From NCBI RefSeq assembly GCF_002094305.1, contig NZ_LWTX01000001.1, forward strand, positions 868,001-932,000: DNA of 64,000 nucleotides, written 5' to 3'. The notes beneath the pieces were generated by a model. It ran no database searches and was not told the origin of the DNA. It saw only the letters and a list, made by a program, of their open reading frames with translations. The translations under genes were made by a program, and so were the position numbers. Positions 48,574-58,153 of the stretch are shown here, in pieces; position 1 is the first letter of the stretch; each line of letters begins with the position of its first letter. This stretch comes from Prescottella equi (GTDB lineage: Bacteria; Actinomycetota; Actinomycetes; Mycobacteriales; Mycobacteriaceae).

Positions 48574-49599
48574 TCAGTCCACCGGGGCGTCGCCGGTGTG
48601 CTTTCGCAGGAACTCGATCGTCCGATCCAGTGCGTGCCGGCCGTCGGCGTTGTCGAGGTCGAACTGGTACTCGTGTGCCAGCGGCGGTTCGTGGTCGTCC
48701 GGGTAGAAGAGGGTCGTCACGTCGACGCCGAGATCGGTGAGCTTCACCGCGAGCGCCTTCGACTGCTTCTCGGTGAGCCCGTCCGCATTGCCGCCCGAGA
48801 TGTAGGTAGGCGGAAAGTCCGCAGTGACGTGGCGCAGCGTCGACATCTCGGCGACGGCGCGCGAGTTCGCGACGTCTTTGGTGCCGGTGTAGGCCCAGAT
48901 CGACTCGGAGGTGCCCCAGCCCAGGATGCCGGGGCCGCCGACCATGTCGGTCACCTCGTAGATGCCGCAGTTGAGGACGACGCCGCGCAGTTGCTCGGGT
49001 CGCAGCGCCGACTCGATCCCGATCGCGCGGGCGTAGGCGGCGTCGGTGGCCATCGTCGCGAGCTGGCTCGTCAACTGGGCGCCGGCCGAGTCACCGGCCA
49101 GGACGATTCGGTCCGGATCGACGTGCAGGCGTTCGGCATTCGCGAGGATGTAGGCGTGGGCGTCGCGCAACTGCTCGACGGCCGTCGGGTACCGGTGGCG
49201 CGGTCCGAGGGAGTAGTCGAGCGAGACGACGGTGAAGCCCGCCGCGGCGATGAGCTCGTAGTAGGTCGCGCAGTTCGTCCGGTGCCCCGAGATCCAGGCG
49301 CCGCCGTGGGTCCAGATCACCGTGGGCAGGGCGTGCGTGGCGCCTCCCGATTCGGCGGGGAAGTACACGTCGAGGTGGGCGTCGTCGTCGCCCGCCCGGT
49401 ACCGCTGCGCGGTGATCGACGCGACTCCTCCGGGAGCGTGCTTGCGCAGGGCTTCCGTCGTCCTGCGCGCGTCCCGGCCGAACACGGTGCGCACGACCAG
49501 CGCCCCGGGCCACGGGCCGGCGGCGAACGCGACGACGCTGCCGGCGAGCAGGCCGGCCGCGCCCAGGATCCGTCGGAGCGTCCGGTCACCGATCGTCAA
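48574..49599 (-). CDS. Alpha/beta hydrolase of the hormone-sensitive lipase type
   Basis: A 341-residue esterase or lipase. The oxyanion-hole motif is HGGAWISGH and the nucleophile elbow GDSAGAQL; PDDHEPP near residue 310 carries the likely catalytic histidine. An N-terminal hydrophobic segment (about 8-30) may anchor or export it. Start is TTG 49599, chosen because AGGAGG lies eight bases upstream and other in-frame starts do not fit. It converges with the chorismate mutase gene, with 7 bases between stops. Substrate unknown. Confidence 0.85.
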   Translation of the reverse strand: MTIGDRTLRRILGAAGLLAGSVVAFAAGPWPGALVVRTVFGRDARRTTEALRKHAPGGVASITAQRYRAGDDDAHLDVYFPAESGGATHALPTVIWTHGGAWISGHRTNCATYYELIAAAGFTVVSLDYSLGPRHRYPTAVEQLRDAHAYILANAERLHVDPDRIVLAGDSAGAQLTSQLATMATDAAYARAIGIESALRPEQLRGVVLNCGIYEVTDMVGGPGILGWGTSESIWAYTGTKDVANSRAVAEMSTLRHVTADFPPTYISGGNADGLTEKQSKALAVKLTDLGVDVTTLFYPDDHEPPLAHEYQFDLDNADGRHALDRTIEFLRKHTGDAPVD

Positions 49600-49672
49600 G
49601 GTGCAGTCCTCCTGGCTCGGGGGATTCGGCGTGTGACGAGTCACAGTAGCCGGAGGGCTATCGTCGGCATAC

Positions 49673-50605
49673 GTGACACCGCAGGGTAGAACCGAGGATT
49701 CCACCGGACTGGCGGCCGGGTTCGGCGCGTACCTGATCTGGGGAATGTTCCCGATCTTCTTCGGTCTCCTCGACCCCGCCGGTTCCCTCGAGGTGCTGGC
49801 GCACCGGATGGTGTGGACAGTCCTGCTGATGCTCGCCGTCCTGCTCGTCCTCGGCAAGCTGGGATCGCTGCGCGGCCTGTCCGCGAGGACGTGGGGGCTC
49901 GTGACGGCGGCCACCGTCGCGATCGCCGTCAACTGGGGCGTCTACATCTACGCGGTCGTCTCCGGCAATGTCGTCGAGGCCGCTCTCGGCTATTTCGTCA
50001 ACCCGCTCGTCAGCGTGCTGATCGGGGTGCTCGTCTTCCGCGAGAAGATCCGTGCCGCCCAGATCGCGGCACTGGTCCTGGCAGCGATCGCCGTGGTGAT
50101 CATCACCGTCGACTACGGCCGGCCACCGGTCGTCGCACTGACTCTGGCGCTGTCGTTCGCGCTGTACGGGGTCGTCAAGAAGGTGGTCCCGCTGGATCCG
50201 CGCACGAGTCTGACGGCCGAGGGTCTGGTCGCGGCGCCGTTCGCGATCGTCTACCTCGTCGTTCTCCTGGTCTCCGGCACCGGGTCGTTCCTCGGTAACG
50301 GCGTGGGCCACAGCCTGCTGCTCGTCGCGGCCGGACCGGTCACGGCGGCGCCTCTGTTGCTGTTCGGCCTCGCCGCGCAGCGCATTCCCCTCACGACGCT
50401 GGGCCTGTTGCAGTACCTGACCCCGGCGCTGCAGATGGTGTGGGGAGTGGTCGTGATGCACGAGGTGATGCCACCGTCGAGGTGGGTCGGATTCGCCCTG
50501 ATCTGGGTCGCCCTGGTGGTATTCACCACGGACGCACTGGCTCGTGCACGGCGGACGCGCAGGGCCGGGTCACGGCTGCCCGAGACCGTCGGTGACAGGG
50601 CATAG
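49673..50605 (+). CDS. rarD: RarD/EamA-family transporter
   Basis: A 310-residue membrane protein with ten hydrophobic segments in two EamA halves. [18 protein letters not shown] near the start, [10 protein letters not shown] and [26 protein letters not shown] are RarD signatures. The name comes from E. coli chloramphenicol-sensitivity genetics; the real substrate is unknown. TATCGT (49659-49664) would place the mRNA start two bases before the GTG. It is divergent from the hydrolase gene and ends 44 bases before dnaE1. Confidence 0.88.
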   Translation: MTPQGRTEDSTGLAAGFGAYLIWGMFPIFFGLLDPAGSLEVLAHRMVWTVLLMLAVLLVLGKLGSLRGLSARTWGLVTAATVAIAVNWGVYIYAVVSGNVVEAALGYFVNPLVSVLIGVLVFREKIRAAQIAALVLAAIAVVIITVDYGRPPVVALTLALSFALYGVVKKVVPLDPRTSLTAEGLVAAPFAIVYLVVLLVSGTGSFLGNGVGHSLLLVAAGPVTAAPLLLFGLAAQRIPLTTLGLLQYLTPALQMVWGVVVMHEVMPPSRWVGFALIWVALVVFTTDALARARRTRRAGSRLPETVGDRA

Positions 50606-50649
50606 ACTCTGGGCTTGCCTGGGATCTACCGAATTACAGAGAGGCACGC

Positions 50650-53600
50650 GTGGCTGACTCGTTCGTTCACCTGCACAACCACACCGAGTACTCGATGCTC
50701 GACGGTGCGGCAAAAGTCGGCCCGCTGTTCAAGGAAGCCGAACGCCTCGGCATGACCGCGGTCGGCATGACCGACCACGGCAACATGTACGGCGCCAGCG
50801 AGTTCTACAACTCGGCCAAGAAGCACGGCATCAAGCCGATCATCGGCATCGAGGCGTACGTCGCGCCCGAGTCGCGGTTCAACACCAAGCGCGTGCTGTG
50901 GGGCGACCCGAGCCAGAAGTCGGACGACGTCTCCGGCAGCGGCGCGTACACCCACATGACGATGGTCGCCGAGAACTCGACCGGTCTGCGGAACCTGTTC
51001 AAGCTGTCGTCGCTCGCGTCGATCGAGGGCCAGCTCGGCAAGTGGCCGCGCATGGACGAGGAGCTGATCGCCACCCACGCCGAGGGCATCATCGCCACCA
51101 CCGGCTGCCCGTCGGGCGAGATCCAGACCCGGTTGCGGCTCGGCCACGACCGCGAGGCGCTCGAGGCCGCCGCGAAATGGCAGGAGATCTGGGGCAAGGA
51201 CAACTTCTTCCTCGAGCTGATGGACCACGGGCTGTCCATCGAGCGCCGCGTCCGGGAGGGCCTGCTCTCGATCGGCCGACAGCTCGGGATCCCGCCGCTC
51301 GCGACGAACGACTGCCACTACGTCACCAAGGACGCCGCCGAGAACCACGAGGCACTGCTGTGCATCCAGACCGGTAAGACGCTCTCGGACCCCACTCGCT
51401 TCAAGTTCGACGGGGACGGCTACTACCTCAAGTCGGCCGAGGAGATGCGGGCGATCTGGGACTCCGAGGTTCCCGGCGCATGCGACAACTCCGTGCTCAT
51501 CGGCGAGCGAGTGCAGCCGTACGAGGACGTGTGGCAGCACCGAGACCGGATGCCGATCTTCCCGGTGCCCGAGGGCGAGACGCAGGCGAGCTGGCTGCAC
51601 AAGGAGGTCATGCGGGGCCTCGACCGGCGTTTCCCGGCCGGGCCGCCGCGCGAGTACATCGAGCGTGCCGAGTACGAGATCGGCGTCATCAACCAGATGG
51701 GCTTCCCCGCTTACTTCCTCGTGGTCGGCGACCTCATCAACCACGCCCGCGAGGTCGGGATCCGGGTGGGCCCGGGTCGAGGCTCGGCGGCCGGCTCGCT
51801 CGTCGCGTACGCGATGGGTATCACCAACATCGACCCCATCCCGCACGGGCTGCTGTTCGAGCGGTTCCTCAACCCTGAACGCGTGTCGATGCCCGATATC
51901 GATATCGACTTCGACGATCGCCGCCGCGGCGAGATGGTCCGCTACGCCACCGACAAGTGGGGCAGCGACAAGGTGGCGCAGGTCATCACGTTCGGCACCA
52001 TCAAGACCAAGGCCGCCATCAAGGACTCCGCGCGAGTCCAGTTCGGCCAGCCCGGTTTCGCCATCGCCGACCAGATCACCAAGGCGCTGCCGCCGCCGAT
52101 CATGGCAAAGGACATCTCGGTGTCGGGTATCACCGACCCCGAGCACGAGCGGTACAAGGAAGCCGTCGAGGTCCGCGCCCTCATCGACTCCAATCCGGAC
52201 GTCGCGAAGATCTACCAGACCGCGAAGGGCCTCGAGGGCCTGATCCGCAACGCAGGCGTACACGCCTGCGCGGTCATCATGTCGTCGGAGCCGCTCACCG
52301 ACGCGATTCCGGTGTGGAAGCGCGCGCAGGACGGCGCGATCATCACCGGCTGGGACTACCCGTCGTGCGAGGCCATCGGTCTGCTCAAGATGGACTTCCT
52401 CGGTCTGCGCAACCTCACGGTCATCGGCGACGCGATCGAGAACATCAAGGCCAACCGCGGCGTCGACATCGACCTAGACACGCTGCCGCTCGAGGACCCG
52501 GCCACGTACGAACTGCTCGCGCGGGGCGACACGCTCGGCGTGTTCCAGCTCGACGGCAGCGCGATGCGCGATCTGCTGCGGCGCATGCAGCCCACCGGCT
52601 TCGAGGACATCGTCGCCGTCCTGGCGCTGTACCGCCCGGGCCCGATGGGCATGAACGCGCACAACGACTACGCCGACCGCAAGAACGGCCGGCAGGACGT
52701 GAAGCCGATCCACCCGGAACTCGAGGAGCCGCTCAAGGAGATCCTCGCCGACACCTTCGGTCTGATCGTGTACCAGGAGCAGATCATGCAGATCGCTCAG
52801 AAGGTCGCCGGCTACTCACTCGGACAGGCAGACCTGCTCCGCCGAGCGATGGGTAAGAAGAAGAAGGAGATCCTCGACGAGGCCTACGACGGTTTCGCGG
52901 AGGGAATGAAGGCCAACGGCTTCTCCCAGGCCGCGATCACGGCCCTGTGGGACACGGTTCTGCCGTTCGCCGGCTACGCGTTCAACAAATCGCACGCCGC
53001 CGGCTACGGCCTCGTCTCGTTCTGGACCGCCTACCTCAAGGCGAACTACCCGTCCGAGTACATGGCGGGCCTGCTCACCTCGGTCGGTGACGACAAGGAC
53101 AAGGCCGCGGTGTACCTCTCGGACTGCCGGAAGATGGGCATCACCGTGCTGCCGCCGGACGTGAACGCATCCCGCGTCGACTTCGCGTCCGTCGGAGAGG
53201 ACATCCGGTTCGGCCTCGGTGCGGTCCGCAACGTGGGCGCCAACGTGGTCGGGTCGATCATCGCGGCCCGCGAGGAGAAGGGCAGCTTCACCGACTTCTC
53301 CGACTACCTCAACAAGATCGACGCGCTCGCCTGCTCCAAGAAGGTCACCGAATCCCTCATCAAGGCAGGCGGATTCGATTCACTCGGGCATCCACGAAAG
53401 GGTCTGATGCTGGTGCACGCCGACGCGATCGACGCGGTCATGGGCACCAAGAAGGCCGAAGCGATGGGTCAGTTCGACCTGTTCGGCGGCGACGACGCCG
53501 ACGAGTCGATCACCTCGGTGTTCAACGTCAAGGTGCCAGACGAGGAGTGGGACACCAAGCACAAGCTCGCCCTCGAACGGGAGATGCTGGGCCTGTACGT

Positions 53601-54186
53601 CTCCGGTCATCCCCTCAACGGCGTCGAGCACGTGCTGGCGGCGCAGTCCGACACGTCCATCCCGGTGATCCTCGAAGGAGACATCAAGGACGGGACCCAG
53701 GTCACCGTCGGCGGCATCCTCGCGTCGGTGAACCGCAGGATCAACAAGAACGGCTTGACCTGGGCGTCCGCTCAGCTCGAGGACCTCTCCGGTGGCATCG
53801 AGGTGCTGTTCTTCCCGCAGGCGTACTCGGTGTACGGCATGGACGTGGTCGAGGACTCGGTCGTGCTGGTCAAGGCCAGGGTGTCGATTCGAGACGACCG
53901 GGTGTCCCTCATCGCCAACGATCTCGCGGTGCCCGATCTGTCGGCGATCGGCGTGGCGAAGCCGGTGTCGGTGAGCCTGCCGGTGCGCCAGTGCACCAAG
54001 GAGAAGCTCGGTGCCCTGCGGCAGGTGCTGTCGAAGCATCCCGGGACGGCGGACGTGCACGTCAAGCTGATCGGATCGCGTGGCACCACACTATGGAAGG
54101 TGGACGAGGTGCTCCGGGTGGAGCCGTCGTCGTCGCTGATGGGTGACCTCAAAGCACTGCTCGGGCCGAGCTGCCTGGCGGGCTGA
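50650..54186 (+). CDS. dnaE: DNA polymerase III alpha subunit DnaE1
   Basis: The 1178-residue replicative polymerase. The N-terminal PHP domain begins [18 protein letters not shown]; an intact set of PHP metal ligands is typical of DnaE1, which proofreads through this domain in mycobacteria. The polymerase aspartates are in [13 protein letters not shown] (D416, D418, D420 region). A helix-hairpin-helix and an OB domain (about 990-1070) follow, with the τ-binding C-terminus. It corresponds to Rv1547. The start GTG 50650 follows GAGAGG. Confidence 0.97.
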   Translation: MADSFVHLHNHTEYSMLDGAAKVGPLFKEAERLGMTAVGMTDHGNMYGASEFYNSAKKHGIKPIIGIEAYVAPESRFNTKRVLWGDPSQKSDDVSGSGAYTHMTMVAENSTGLRNLFKLSSLASIEGQLGKWPRMDEELIATHAEGIIATTGCPSGEIQTRLRLGHDREALEAAAKWQEIWGKDNFFLELMDHGLSIERRVREGLLSIGRQLGIPPLATNDCHYVTKDAAENHEALLCIQTGKTLSDPTRFKFDGDGYYLKSAEEMRAIWDSEVPGACDNSVLIGERVQPYEDVWQHRDRMPIFPVPEGETQASWLHKEVMRGLDRRFPAGPPREYIERAEYEIGVINQMGFPAYFLVVGDLINHAREVGIRVGPGRGSAAGSLVAYAMGITNIDPIPHGLLFERFLNPERVSMPDIDIDFDDRRRGEMVRYATDKWGSDKVAQVITFGTIKTKAAIKDSARVQFGQPGFAIADQITKALPPPIMAKDISVSGITDPEHERYKEAVEVRALIDSNPDVAKIYQTAKGLEGLIRNAGVHACAVIMSSEPLTDAIPVWKRAQDGAIITGWDYPSCEAIGLLKMDFLGLRNLTVIGDAIENIKANRGVDIDLDTLPLEDPATYELLARGDTLGVFQLDGSAMRDLLRRMQPTGFEDIVAVLALYRPGPMGMNAHNDYADRKNGRQDVKPIHPELEEPLKEILADTFGLIVYQEQIMQIAQKVAGYSLGQADLLRRAMGKKKKEILDEAYDGFAEGMKANGFSQAAITALWDTVLPFAGYAFNKSHAAGYGLVSFWTAYLKANYPSEYMAGLLTSVGDDKDKAAVYLSDCRKMGITVLPPDVNASRVDFASVGEDIRFGLGAVRNVGANVVGSIIAAREEKGSFTDFSDYLNKIDALACSKKVTESLIKAGGFDSLGHPRKGLMLVHADAIDAVMGTKKAEAMGQFDLFGGDDADESITSVFNVKVPDEEWDTKHKLALEREMLGLYVSGHPLNGVEHVLAAQSDTSIPVILEGDIKDGTQVTVGGILASVNRRINKNGLTWASAQLEDLSGGIEVLFFPQAYSVYGMDVVEDSVVLVKARVSIRDDRVSLIANDLAVPDLSAIGVAKPVSVSLPVRQCTKEKLGALRQVLSKHPGTADVHVKLIGSRGTTLWKVDEVLRVEPSSSLMGDLKALLGPSCLAG

Positions 54187-54345
54187 CGAGGAACCCGCGT
54201 CCACGCTTCGGCGATTCTCTCCGCCGGCGCGTGGGAGCGTAGGCTGGACTGTATCGACGGCATTTCGCACGTGGGCATTCGAGACTGCGTCGCCTGTCGA
54301 TTGAAATGATCCGGCCTATTTCTCGGCCGAGGTAGGAGCGTCGTC

Positions 54346-54900
54346 ATGACGCTGCAGCGCGCCCAGTTCGAGCCAGTGGCGGAGTCCCGGCCCGGACCGG
54401 CCATGCATCGAGGGGTGGACGGTCCGCGGTACACGCCGCGCTTGAGGTTGAAGCCCAAGGCGCCGGGCACCGGGTATGTGGACGGTGCGTGGTGGCCGCA
54501 CTCGCGAAGTCTCGTCGACGAGCTCCCGGATCTTCTGGCCGTGCTCTCGGTGCGACTCGGGCCGATCGAGCGCGTGGTCTACAGCCTGGCCAACTGGTTT
54601 CGGACGCCCGATCGAATTGTGGCACTGGGTCGTTCGGTTCGCCTGGACGGATACCACTACCAGCCGATGAACACGGTGTATGTGGTCGGAGTCAATCGCG
54701 ACCGGCTGACCCTGCTGGTCTTGGCGCCGGAAACCGATCCGGGGTACTCGCATCGGACCATGATGCGTGCCGCCGCGCCGAACAATGCGACCACCGCAGA
54801 CGATCTTCTGATGACCGACGTCCGCCGCGCCACGAGTCGGGCGGACCGTGAGCTCGCGGAAAGTCGGTGGGACGGCGAGGGTGGAGCGTCGGCACGCTGA
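54346..54900 (+). CDS. DUF5994 family protein
   Basis: A 184-residue cytoplasmic protein with no signal peptide or membrane segment. The motifs RLRLKPKAPGTGYVDGAWWP and SRSLVDELPDLL are the actinobacterial DUF5994 signature. Function is unknown. AGGAG lies eight bases before the ATG. It begins a locally more A+T-rich accessory stretch after dnaE1 and is followed 59 bases later by a desaturase gene on the same strand, a possible two-gene unit. Confidence 0.8.
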   Translation: MTLQRAQFEPVAESRPGPAMHRGVDGPRYTPRLRLKPKAPGTGYVDGAWWPHSRSLVDELPDLLAVLSVRLGPIERVVYSLANWFRTPDRIVALGRSVRLDGYHYQPMNTVYVVGVNRDRLTLLVLAPETDPGYSHRTMMRAAAPNNATTADDLLMTDVRRATSRADRELAESRWDGEGGASAR

Positions 54901-54959
54901 TACGGGCCGCCGTATCGGATGTCGACGCGTCCTGCCCGGCTCAGGACGGGAGTAACGCG

Positions 54960-56156
54960 GTGGCTATTACGAACATCGACGAGTACGCACACCTCAGCAG
55001 GGATGACATCGAGGCGCTGGGAGTGGAACTGACAACCATTCGCAGGGATGTCGAGGATTCGCGGGGTCGGCGCGATGCCCGATACATCCGACGCACCATC
55101 GCGTTCCAGCGAGCGCTCGACGCGTCGTCGCGGTTGCTGCTCGCTCTGAGTCGCGGGCGGATCGGGTGGGTCCTCGGCGTGGCTGGCCTGGGCGTCGCGA
55201 AGTCGATCGAGAACATGGAAATCGGGCACAACGTGTCGCACGGCCAATGGGACTGGATGAACGATCCGGAAGTCCATTCCACCACTTGGGAATGGGACAT
55301 GGCCGGCACATCGACGCAGTGGAAGTACGCCCACAATTTCGTCCACCATCGGTATACCAATGTCGTCGGTATGGACGAAGATGTCGGTTTCGGCGTGATG
55401 AGGGTGACGAGGGATCAGCGCTGGCGTCCTCGACACCTGCTGCAACCGATCCAGAATCTGGTGTTGGCCGCCACGTTCGAGTGGGGGGTGGCCGTGCATG
55501 ACGTCGATATCCACCAACGCAGCGGTGTCCGCGCCGTCGCGGTCAAGATTGCTCGGCAATCGGCGAAGGACTACGTGCTGTTCCCCGCGCTCAGCGGGAG
55601 GCGGTGGCGACGGACGCTCGCCGCAGACGCTACCGCGAACCTGTTGCGCAACGTGTGGGCGTATCTGGTGATTTTCTGCGGCCACTTCCCGGACGGGGCG
55701 GAGAAGTTCACGCTCGAAGAGTTGGAGCGGGAGACATCGTCGGAGTGGTATCTGCGGCAGATGCTCGGGACCGCGAACTTTCGTGCCGGCCCGGTGCTGG
55801 CGTTCCTGAGCGGCAACCTCTGTTATCAGATCGAGCATCACCTCTTCCCGGACCTGCCGAGTAACAGGTACGCCGAGATCGCCGCTCGCGTGCGGCCGCT
55901 GTGTGAGAAGTACGATCTGCCGTACACGACCGGTCCGCTCGCGCGACAGTACTGGCAGACATTCCGGACGATCCTGAAGTTGGCACTCCCGGACTGCCTG
56001 TTGGTCGCAACCGCCGACGACGCACCGGAGACGGCCTCCGAGTCGAAGTTTCGCGCGCAGTCGAGAGCGGGTGTGCGATCCGCTTCGTCGAGTGCAGAAT
56101 CGCGCCGGTGTGGGCTACGGACGGCACTACGAAATCGCAGCACTTCCTCCTGGTAG
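54960..56156 (+). CDS. DesA3-type membrane fatty acyl desaturase
   Basis: A 398-residue diiron desaturase, closely similar to M. tuberculosis DesA3 (Rv3229c), the stearoyl-CoA Δ9 desaturase that makes oleoyl-CoA. The three histidine boxes are HNVSH (90-94), HNFVHH (125-130) and QIEHH (290-294). Compared with DesA3 it lacks about 20 residues in the middle (near HQRSGVRAVAV). The last 30 residues are Ser/Arg-rich and diverged. The GTG at 54960 follows GGGAG and matches the DesA3 N-terminus (MAIT). No Rv3230c-type reductase partner is adjacent, so electrons must come from elsewhere. Confidence 0.88.
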   Translation: MAITNIDEYAHLSRDDIEALGVELTTIRRDVEDSRGRRDARYIRRTIAFQRALDASSRLLLALSRGRIGWVLGVAGLGVAKSIENMEIGHNVSHGQWDWMNDPEVHSTTWEWDMAGTSTQWKYAHNFVHHRYTNVVGMDEDVGFGVMRVTRDQRWRPRHLLQPIQNLVLAATFEWGVAVHDVDIHQRSGVRAVAVKIARQSAKDYVLFPALSGRRWRRTLAADATANLLRNVWAYLVIFCGHFPDGAEKFTLEELERETSSEWYLRQMLGTANFRAGPVLAFLSGNLCYQIEHHLFPDLPSNRYAEIAARVRPLCEKYDLPYTTGPLARQYWQTFRTILKLALPDCLLVATADDAPETASESKFRAQSRAGVRSASSSAESRRCGLRTALRNRSTSSW

Positions 56157-56202
56157 AAGGTGGCGGTGGATCCGACCCGGGTGCCCGCAAACCTCCGATC
56201 GG

Positions 56203-57090
56203 TCAGAGGCCGCCGAGGTCGGACAGGGTCTGCAGGGCAGTGTCCGTCACTCGCCAGAGGCCGTCGATCTCCTGTTCGGCGGACGGACGCACCTGCGGGT
56301 TCTGGAGCGCGAAACCGTTCGCCAGGGTGACGGTGTTGTAGCCGCTGTCGGCGGCACGCAGCAGCGTCCGCGACGGTTGGTCGTTGCCGGCGAGGCGATC
56401 GAGGCCCTCACCCACGAAGTAGAAGCGCCAGAGTGGTCCGAGGTCGGCGCCGTACCGGTCCTTGGTGAGTGTCACGATCGAATCGCCTTCGAGTGCAATC
56501 GAATCGACGATCCGATAGAAGTCGGGGACATGTTCGGGCCGGGTGCCGCTGGTGTCGACCGCGTGCGCGAGGTCGACGGTGAGGTGGGCGTTGTAGCCGG
56601 CCATCGCGACCCGGGCCGGGCTCTGCGCGCACTGCCGGGTCAGGGCGAAGTAGTGGAACCACGCCGGATCGACCGGGGCGCCGGTGAACTCGGCGTGCAG
56701 GTTGCGCAGATAGCGTGTCAGCAGGTCGTAGCTGATGGTCGGCGACCAGGTGCGGTCCGGCAACGCGGCCGGGTCGCGCTGGAGAGGCAGGACCGCCTCG
56801 TACTCGACGGCGTCCAGCCCGATCGAGAACAGCCCGCGCCGGTCCCGGTGGTCGACGAGGATCTCGGTGATCCGGTGGTGTCGGTCGATCGCGGACTCGA
56901 GTCGCGGTAGACCGGTGCCGGACAAAGTGGACGTATCGCTCAGAGCGACGATGGCGTCGATCTCGTTCGAGCTCAACGGCGTTCCGCACGCGGTGGCCAC
57001 CGCGGTGTCGGCCGAGGCGTGAGCGGGGTTCAGGAGCGTGAAGGCCGCTCCGACAGCGACGAGGGGCGCGAGCAATCGGCGTGAGCGCAT
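56203..57090 (-). CDS. DUF5995 family secreted protein
   Basis: A 295-residue exported protein. The signal peptide (1-28) ends in PAHASA. Mature-region motifs AWFHYFALTRQCAQSPARVAMAGYNAHLTVDLAHAV identify DUF5995, a family common in Mycobacteriales; the histidine and tyrosine in that segment are its best-conserved positions. No activity is known. It converges with the desaturase gene with 46 bases between stops. ATG 57090 gives the expected signal peptide. Confidence 0.8.
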   Translation of the reverse strand: MRSRRLLAPLVAVGAAFTLLNPAHASADTAVATACGTPLSSNEIDAIVALSDTSTLSGTGLPRLESAIDRHHRITEILVDHRDRRGLFSIGLDAVEYEAVLPLQRDPAALPDRTWSPTISYDLLTRYLRNLHAEFTGAPVDPAWFHYFALTRQCAQSPARVAMAGYNAHLTVDLAHAVDTSGTRPEHVPDFYRIVDSIALEGDSIVTLTKDRYGADLGPLWRFYFVGEGLDRLAGNDQPSRTLLRAADSGYNTVTLANGFALQNPQVRPSAEQEIDGLWRVTDTALQTLSDLGGL

Positions 57091-57211
57091 CGCCCGAGCG
57101 TAGGGCGTCGACGGCGACCGCGCCGGACGAAGCGATCCGCGAGGGGGTCACGGCGCCGGCCGCGTCGCGTGGGGACGGGCCCGGTCGGTCCGGGAAACCG
57201 GTCCGGGAAGC

Positions 57212-57457
57212 TCAGCGGAGAGGTGTCGTCGACTGGCGCGCGAGCATGACGCGCCGCCCCCACCACACGATGACGGCCACGCCCGCCGCCGTCAGAACTG
57301 CTGGTTGCAGCACCTGTGTCACGGCGAGAACCAGAACGAAGACGAGTAGTCCCGCGGCGAGGGCTTCGAGCTTGTAGAGCGGCCAGGCGGTGCCGGCGAG
57401 ATCGACGGTGGCGCCGGACCGGCCGCGGGAGCGGCGGGGGAGTGCAGCGGTGGTCAT
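57212..57457 (-). CDS. Small two-helix membrane protein, unknown
   Basis: An 81-residue protein: a basic N-terminus (PRRSRGRSG) then two hydrophobic helices (about 29-48 and 52-68) and a short basic tail. ATG 57457 follows GAGAGAGG at eight bases. No family is recognised. It lies 121 bases upstream of the DUF5995 start on the same strand, too far to be sure they share a transcript. Confidence 0.55.
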   Translation of the reverse strand: MTTAALPRRSRGRSGATVDLAGTAWPLYKLEALAAGLLVFVLVLAVTQVLQPAVLTAAGVAVIVWWGRRVMLARQSTTPLR

Positions 57458-57620
57458 TGCGTGCACCTCTCTCGCGTGGTTTCGGGTCGTCCTGCCGGTG
57501 TGTTCAGCTTACCGACGGCACGAAGTTCGGCGCAACGAACAATTTGCGACGTGTGACGGAAATCCCGTCGTCCGGCCGATCGGGTGGTCAAGATCAAGTG
57601 TGGGGTGTTCACTTGAGGGC

Positions 57621-58058
57621 ATGCCTCTCACCGGTGAATACGAACCCAGCCCCTCGTCCTGGGCCGCGGACCAGGTCGACCTCTACGAACGCTCGGGCGG
57701 AACCGAGGGAACGACGATGGAGGGCAAACCCGTCGTCATCCTGACCACCGTCGGTGCCAAGTCCGGCAAGCTGCGCAAGACGCCGCTGATGCGCGTCGAG
57801 CACGACGGCGAGTATGCCGTCGTCGCGTCGCTCGGCGGTGCCCCGAAGAACCCGGTCTGGTACTACAACGTCGTGGCCGATCCCCGCGTCGAACTGCAGG
57901 ACGGCCCCGTCAAGCAGGACATGGTCGCGCGTGAGGTCACCGGCGACGAGAAGGCCGTCTGGTGGGAGCGTGCGGTCGCGGCGTGGCCGGATTACGCCAA
58001 GTACCAGCAGAACACCGATCGTCAGATCCCGGTCTTCGTTCTGTCCCCCCAGAAGTAG
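57621..58058 (+). CDS. Deazaflavin (F420)-dependent nitroreductase family protein
   Basis: A 145-residue split-barrel protein of the Ddn/DUF385 family, whose members use cofactor F420 to reduce quinones or nitro compounds. Family motifs are [40 protein letters not shown] and ADPRVELQ. The ATG follows GAGGG. Actinobacteria carry many paralogues and the substrate here is unknown. It ends 95 bases before the pyruvate oxidase gene on the same strand. Confidence 0.9.
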   Translation: MPLTGEYEPSPSSWAADQVDLYERSGGTEGTTMEGKPVVILTTVGAKSGKLRKTPLMRVEHDGEYAVVASLGGAPKNPVWYYNVVADPRVELQDGPVKQDMVAREVTGDEKAVWWERAVAAWPDYAKYQQNTDRQIPVFVLSPQK

Positions 58059-58153
58059 CGGGCGGCGTCGCCGTCCCCCAGCCGTCGGGCCCGGTTCCGA
58101 GTAGCCTGCGAAGCAGGAACAACCACACTCGGAACCGTGGCCGGAGGCTTGGG

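Noticed and set aside
57962-58153. A 64-residue N-terminal extension of pyruvate oxidase
   Set aside because: It overlaps the nitroreductase gene out of frame; the ATG at 58154 has a ribosome site and matches the family start.
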